From positions 1,240,001-1,304,000 of the forward strand of contig NZ_VFMM01000001.1 in assembly GCF_006715085.1 (NCBI RefSeq): DNA of 64,000 nucleotides. The letters are read 5' to 3'. Made by a program: the position numbers and the translations under genes. Positions within the stretch are counted from its first letter, which is position 1; each line of letters opens with the position of its first letter. The notes beneath the pieces are model-generated. The model saw nothing but the letters and a program-made list of their open reading frames with translations, did no database searches and was not told where the DNA came from. Of this stretch, positions 60,162 to 64,000 are shown piece by piece. This DNA is from Kribbella jejuensis (GTDB lineage Bacteria > Actinomycetota > Actinomycetes > Propionibacteriales > Kribbellaceae).

Positions 60162-61822
60162 CAGAGCATCTCCAGGTATCGGTGCACCAGTGTCACGGCC
60201 ATCGCTCCGTCGCCGACCGCGGAGGCGACGCGCTTGACCGACTCGGCCCGCACGTCGCCGGCCGCGAACACGCCCGGCATGCTCGTCTCCAGGTGGTACG
60301 GCTCCCGGTCGAGCGGCCAGCCCGGCGGTCTGCCGTGCAGGTCGGGCCCGGTGAGCACGAAGCCCCGGTCGTCGCGGAGTACGTCACCGGGCAGCCAGTC
60401 CGTCCGGGGCGCCGCGCCGATGAACACGAACATCCATTCCGTGTCCACCTCACGCTTCTCCCCGGTCTCGCTGTTCAGCAGGGTGAGATGCTCCAGGTGC
60501 TCCGAGCCCATACAGGAAACGACCTGCGTGCAGGTGTGCACCTCGATGTTGTCGATCGCATCGATCTGGTCGATGAGGTACGACGACATCGTCGCGGTGA
60601 GCGATGGTCCTCTTACCAGCATATGCACACGCTTCGCATGCCTGGAGAAATAGACCGCGGCCTGACCGGCGGAGTTGGCTCCGCCGATGATGTAGACCTC
60701 GGCGCCGGCGCACGCCGGACCCTCGGTGGTGGCCGACCCGTAGTAGACGCCGCGCCCGCAGAGGTCGTCGACACCGGGCGCCTGGAGCGTCCGGTACGAG
60801 ACGCCGGTCGCGAGGATCACCGAGTGCGCCGAGATCTCGCTGCCGTCCGCGAACACCAGCCGGCGGGCGTTGCCGAGCGTCTCGAGCCCGACGACCTGGC
60901 GCGTGGTCAGCAGCTCGGCCCCGAACCGGACCGCCTGCCGCCGCGCACGGTCGGTCAGCTGCGCCCCGGACACGCCGTCCGGGAAGCCCAGGTAGTTCTC
61001 GATCCGGCTGGACTGGCCGGCCTGACCGCCGGTCGCCAGTTGCTCGACCAGGACGGTCCGCAGGCCCTCGCTGGCGCCGTACACCGCCGCGCCGAGACCG
61101 GCCGGACCGCCGCCGACCACGACCAGGTCGTAGAAGTCCTTCGCCGGTGCCGTGGTGAGGCCGACCTTCTGAGCCAGCTCTGCCTCCGACGGCGCGATCA
61201 TCACACTCGCGTCGGGCGTGATCACGACCGGTAGCGTCGTACCGTCCACCTCGGCCGCGTCGAGGAGGCGCTTGGCCTCGTCGTCGTCGACGTTGAGCCA
61301 GCGGTACGGCACCGCGTTGCGGGCGAGGAAGTCGCGGGCCGCGAACGACGGCGCCGACCAGCGGTGACCGATCACCCGGGTCTCGTCAGCGGACGGTTCG
61401 GGAGTCGCCTTCCACAGGTCGAGCATCGCGTCGACCACCGGGTACAGCTTCTCCTCCGGCGGGTTCCACGGTTTCAGCAGGTAGTGGTCGAGGTCGACCA
61501 CGTTGATCGCCTGGATCGCCGCGTCGGTGTCGGCGTACGCGGTCAGCAGCACCCGCCGCGCGAGCGGGAACAGGTCCATCGCGGCCTCGAGGAACTCGAT
61601 CCCGGACATCTGGGGCATGCGGTAGTCGGCGAGCAGGAGCGCAACGGGTTCGCCGCGCAGCTTCAGCTCCTTCAGCGCCTCGAGCGCCTGGGCCGGGCTC
61701 TCCGCCCGGACGATGCGGTTGTCCTCGCCGTACCGGCGGCGGAGGTCACGTGCTATCGACCGGGAAACGCCGGGATCGTCGTCCACGGTGAGGATCACCG
61801 CACGGGTCGTTGACGCTGTCAT
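60161..61822 (-). CDS. Response-regulator receiver fused to thioredoxin-reductase-like flavoprotein
   Basis: A 553-residue fusion. The receiver domain (about 8-130) has Asp14/15, phospho-acceptor Asp66 (LLLADYRMPQ) and Lys in YLLKPW. A glutaredoxin-like segment follows (about 148-225: GHRWSAPSFAARDFLARNAV, LPVVITPDA), without a CxxC (WSAPS instead). The FAD/NAD(P) module has DLVVVGGGPAGLGAAVYG and GGANSAGQAAVYF, and ends with PGVFAAGDVRAESVKRVA. The usual thioredoxin-reductase CxxC is replaced by YYGSATTEG, so it cannot reduce thioredoxin in the normal way. ATG 61822 has AAGGAGG immediately before it, which is unusually close. Confidence 0.92.
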   Translation of the reverse strand: MTASTTRAVILTVDDDPGVSRSIARDLRRRYGEDNRIVRAESPAQALEALKELKLRGEPVALLLADYRMPQMSGIEFLEAAMDLFPLARRVLLTAYADTDAAIQAINVVDLDHYLLKPWNPPEEKLYPVVDAMLDLWKATPEPSADETRVIGHRWSAPSFAARDFLARNAVPYRWLNVDDDEAKRLLDAAEVDGTTLPVVITPDASVMIAPSEAELAQKVGLTTAPAKDFYDLVVVGGGPAGLGAAVYGASEGLRTVLVEQLATGGQAGQSSRIENYLGFPDGVSGAQLTDRARRQAVRFGAELLTTRQVVGLETLGNARRLVFADGSEISAHSVILATGVSYRTLQAPGVDDLCGRGVYYGSATTEGPACAGAEVYIIGGANSAGQAAVYFSRHAKRVHMLVRGPSLTATMSSYLIDQIDAIDNIEVHTCTQVVSCMGSEHLEHLTLLNSETGEKREVDTEWMFVFIGAAPRTDWLPGDVLRDDRGFVLTGPDLHGRPPGWPLDREPYHLETSMPGVFAAGDVRAESVKRVASAVGDGAMAVTLVHRYLEML

Positions 61823-61875
61823 GCCTCCTTCATACCAGCGCAACCCACCAATCCGGCATCGGTAATCCACAGGCT

Positions 61876-61915
61876 CCGGCCCGGCTCGCGGGGGGCGGCG
61901 CGCGAGCCGGGCCGG
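61876..61915. other. 15-bp perfect hairpin in the leader of the receiver/reductase gene
   Basis: Arms 61876-61890 and 61901-61915 are exact reverse complements (15 bp, all but two pairs G-C) around a 10-base G-rich loop. It lies between two divergent genes, downstream of a minus-strand promoter, so it would be in the 5' untranslated region of the receiver/reductase mRNA. Confidence 0.6.
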
Positions 61916-61947
61916 TCCAGGCAGCGCCTCGCGGCACACAGCTATTC

Positions 61948-61976
61948 AGTAGAGACCTTCCATAACCACCGGTCAA
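61948..61976 (-). promoter_or_regulatory. Promoter of the receiver/reductase-kinase operon
   Basis: On the minus strand TTGACC (61971-61976), a 17-bp spacer and TCTACT (61948-61953). Transcription would begin near 61940 and run through the hairpin at 61876-61915 to the ATG at 61822. Confidence 0.45.
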
Positions 61977-62019
61977 TGCCTCCCGACGGCGGGAATCCGA
62001 CGCTGTCGGGAACCCGGCC

Positions 62020-62025
62020 TAAGGT
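62020..62025 (+). promoter_or_regulatory. Probable −10 box of the methyltransferase gene
   Basis: TAAGGT lies 6 bases before GTG 62032 with no ribosome-binding site between them. The −35 is not clear. Confidence 0.4.
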
Positions 62026-62031
62026 TGGCGG

Positions 62032-62811
62032 GTGAGTGACATCGACTGGGGTCAAGGAACGTACGAGACGACCGCCGCCGACCTGCGACCGGCGGCCCGC
62101 GAACTGGTGAAAGCAGCGCGGATCCAGCCCGGAGAACACGTCCTCGACGTCGGCGCCGGAACCGGGAACGTCGCGCTGCTGGCCACCGAGCTCGGTGCCC
62201 GGGTGACCGCGGTCGAACCGGCCGCCAGGCTGCGCGAGGTGATCGCCGAGACCGCCGGCGCCCGCGACCTGACCGTCGTCGACGGCACCGCGGCCGACAT
62301 CCCGCTCCCGGACGGTTCGGTCGACGTGGTCCTGTCCAACTTCGGGATCATCTTCGCGCCCGATCCCGCCGCCGCGGCGGCCGAGCTCGCCCGGGTCGGC
62401 AAACCGGCGAGCCGCATCCTGCTCACCAGCTGGCTCCCGGGCGTGATGGGCAAGCTGGTCGAGATCATCGCCGGCACAGTCCGTGAGGTGACCGGCCGCG
62501 GCAACCCCGGCGGCCCCGGCATCGACTGGCACGACCTGAACGCGTTGTCCGCCTTGTTCTCCCCGCACGGCTTCGAGGTCACGGCGACAACGCTGGAGCT
62601 CGCCATCACCACGGCCTCCGCAGAGGACTACTGGGAGACCCGCTTCGCCAATCACCCGCTCGGAGTGACGACCTTCCCGCTGCTGCAACGAGCCGGCCGC
62701 CTCGACGAGGTCCACCAGCGCTTCCTCCAGACCCTGGCCGACAACTGGACCACACCAAGCGGTCAGGTGCAGCTGCCCGCGCAGTACCTGTTGGCGACAG
62801 CCGTGCGCTGA
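62032..62811 (+). CDS. Class I SAM-dependent methyltransferase
   Basis: A 259-residue methyltransferase. Motif I is VLDVGAGTGNVALLA (about 38-52), Glu in VTAVEPAARL ends strand 2, VDGTAADIPLPDGSVDVVLSNFG holds motifs post-I to II, and LARVGKPASRILLTSW is motif III. The C-terminal part (TVREVTGRGNPGGPGIDWHD) probably builds the substrate pocket. The UbiE/Methyltransf_11 type is common; substrate not inferable. It is divergent from the receiver/reductase operon. Confidence 0.9.
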   Translation: MSDIDWGQGTYETTAADLRPAARELVKAARIQPGEHVLDVGAGTGNVALLATELGARVTAVEPAARLREVIAETAGARDLTVVDGTAADIPLPDGSVDVVLSNFGIIFAPDPAAAAAELARVGKPASRILLTSWLPGVMGKLVEIIAGTVREVTGRGNPGGPGIDWHDLNALSALFSPHGFEVTATTLELAITTASAEDYWETRFANHPLGVTTFPLLQRAGRLDEVHQRFLQTLADNWTTPSGQVQLPAQYLLATAVR

Positions 62812-62818
62812 GTGGCAG

Positions 62819-62849
62819 GTTTTGGCCAGCGGCTAGTTGAAGCCAAAAC
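62819..62849. promoter_or_regulatory. Inverted repeat between methyltransferase and subtilisin genes
   Basis: GTTTTGGC (62819-62826) and GCCAAAAC (62842-62849) are perfect 8-bp arms around a 15-base loop. It could terminate the methyltransferase message or act as an operator for the protease gene at 62955. Confidence 0.4.
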
Positions 62850-62954
62850 GGTGTAGTACGAGCGGTGGATTGGCAGGCTCTTCGGCGTCCGAGCTCGGGG
62901 GCGGGCGGCCGCGGCGACAGCCACGGCCAGGACTACATGCCGTGGAGGCATCAC

Positions 62955-64000
62955 GTGAACCATCCGAACCTGCGTCGGCGCGCCGCACTGCTTGCAGGCG
63001 CCGCGCTGATCACCACCGCCTTGGTGGCTCCACCGGGCTCCGCGACCCCAGACGCCGCCGCTGCGCCGGCCGTCAACCGCTTCGGCTTCGCGCCGGGCCG
63101 GTATGTCGTCACGCTGGCCGACAAGCCGCTCGCGACGCACCAGGCCGCCTTGACCGGAGCCGGTCACAAGGTCGACGTCACCGGCGGGAAGGCGTACCGC
63201 AACTACCTGACCAGCAAGCACGAGCAGGTCGCGGCCGCCGTCGGAGCGAAGATCGACCACGACTACTCGGTCGCCCTGAACGGTTTCGCCGCTGCACTGA
63301 CCTCCAAGCAGGTCAACGAGCTCAGCAAGACCCCAGGCGTCGTGTCTGTCGTACCGGACCAGCTGCACCACGCCCTCGACGACCGCAACCCCACCGACTT
63401 CCTGAAGCTCTCCGGCGCAACCGGCGTCTGGAACAAGCTCGGCGGTACGGCGAACGCGGGCAAGGGCGTCGTCGTAGGTGTGGTCGACACAGGCATCTGG
63501 CCCGAGAGCGCCTCCCTGTCCGGCCCCAAGCTCGGTACCGAACCGCCAACAGCAGCTGACCCGTACCGCCCGTACCTGTCCGGCTCGACGACCGTCATGC
63601 AGAAAGCCGACGGCCGTACGTTCACAGGCAGCTGTGAGGCCGGCCAGGACTTCACTGCCGACCTGTGCAACACCAAGCTCATCAGCGCGAAGTACTTCGG
63701 TGACGGCTGGCTCGGCCTTATCCCTCCGGAGCGCCGCGCCGACTATGTGTCCCCGCGAGATGGCGAGGGCCACGGTACGCACACAGCGACCACCGCAGCA
63801 GGCAAGGCCGACGTGGACGTCGTACTGGGCGGCCGTGACCTCGGCACTGTCACCGGTGTAGCCCCTGCCGCAAAGATCGCTGTCTACAAGGCACTCTGGT
63901 CCGGCAAGAACGCCAACGACTCAGGCGGCCTCACCTCCGACATCGTCTCCGCCATCGACCAAGCGGTGGCCGACGGCGTCGACGTCATCAACTATTCGGT
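62955..64000 (+). CDS. Secreted S8 subtilisin-like peptidase, N-terminal part (continues beyond window)
   Basis: 348 codons are present and the frame is open at the window end. GTG 62955 has GGAGG seven bases upstream. A signal peptide (MNHPNLRRRAALLAGAALIT, cleavage near SATPDA, about residue 30-35) is followed by an inhibitor-I9 propeptide (about 45-135: GRYVVTLADKPL, LNGFAAALTSKQVNELSKTP). The S8 domain has catalytic Asp in VVDTGIWPES and His in GEGHGTHTATTAAG; the Ser box lies outside. The spaced insert between Asp and His (VMQKADGRTFTGSCEAGQDF) resembles large plant-type/actinobacterial subtilisins that often carry PA domains. Function is extracellular protein degradation. Confidence 0.93.
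   Translation, partial: MNHPNLRRRAALLAGAALITTALVAPPGSATPDAAAAPAVNRFGFAPGRYVVTLADKPLATHQAALTGAGHKVDVTGGKAYRNYLTSKHEQVAAAVGAKIDHDYSVALNGFAAALTSKQVNELSKTPGVVSVVPDQLHHALDDRNPTDFLKLSGATGVWNKLGGTANAGKGVVVGVVDTGIWPESASLSGPKLGTEPPTAADPYRPYLSGSTTVMQKADGRTFTGSCEAGQDFTADLCNTKLISAKYFGDGWLGLIPPERRADYVSPRDGEGHGTHTATTAAGKADVDVVLGGRDLGTVTGVAPAAKIAVYKALWSGKNANDSGGLTSDIVSAIDQAVADGVDVINYS

Overview
This 64 kb window is high-GC chromosomal DNA from an actinomycete. Start codons are frequently GTG. Many genes are joined by 4-base ATGA or GTGA overlaps. Extended −10 boxes often sit 6-7 bases before a start codon, which suggests leaderless mRNAs. Gene content (secreted ricin-lectin glycosidases, CUT1 sugar transporters without their own ATPase, an ECF42 sigma factor) fits a soil saprophyte of the Kribbella/Nocardioides type. 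The genus is an impression, not a computed result.

Region 1 (1-12,991) is mostly core and regulatory genes: the end of a DoxX-like gene, aroA, rsgA, a DUF2231 membrane protein, hisN, an ECF42-type sigma factor with its DGPF/YCII partner, an active/inactive pair of M16 peptidases, a CBS protein, a LuxR-type two-component system, an MFS exporter and an unknown protein. Region 2 (12,992-15,331) is a PIN-domain toxin/antitoxin pair between two arrays of ~107-131 bp degenerate repeats. The arrays belong to one family but lie in opposite orientation, and each unit carries two small hairpins around TTC/GAA. This is the least explained structure in the window. Region 3 (15,332-28,000) holds an orphan sugar ABC transporter with LacI-type operators, a TetR/membrane-protein pair, a MacB-like exporter, an FMN reductase, DedA, a NagB-like protein, an AlkZ-like protein, a VOC protein and an autoregulated MerR/GyrI regulator.

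Region 4 (27,920-45,329) looks like a system for digesting fungal wall glucan and chitin. It has secreted GH18, GH30 and GH16 enzymes sharing near-identical ricin-type lectin modules, ROK and LacI regulators, a complete Opp/Dpp-type ABC importer with an intracellular GH1 beta-glucosidase, and a cytoplasmic GH20 hexosaminidase. CebR-like palindromes precede both the GH16 gene and the importer operon. A small BrnT/RHH-like toxin-antitoxin pair and a GAF-ANTAR regulator lie between GH1 and GH20.

Region 5 (45,382-57,969) is an alpha-galactoside catabolic locus. It has a secreted GH27, an intracellular GH36, a CUT1 importer and a divergent operon for the De Ley-Doudoroff route: SDR dehydrogenase, GntR/FCD regulator, galactonate dehydratase, mutarotase-like protein, KDPG/KDPGal aldolase and sugar kinase. 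A perfect palindrome between the two divergent promoters is the likely GntR operator. The kinase carries a ~76-residue Pro/Ala/Thr insert and is followed by a ~30 bp minisatellite and a chimeric gene remnant.

Region 6 (58,393-64,000) has a cyclic-nucleotide-domain histidine kinase paired with a receiver/thioredoxin-reductase-like fusion that lacks the CxxC redox centre, a SAM methyltransferase, and the start of a secreted subtilisin that runs off the window.
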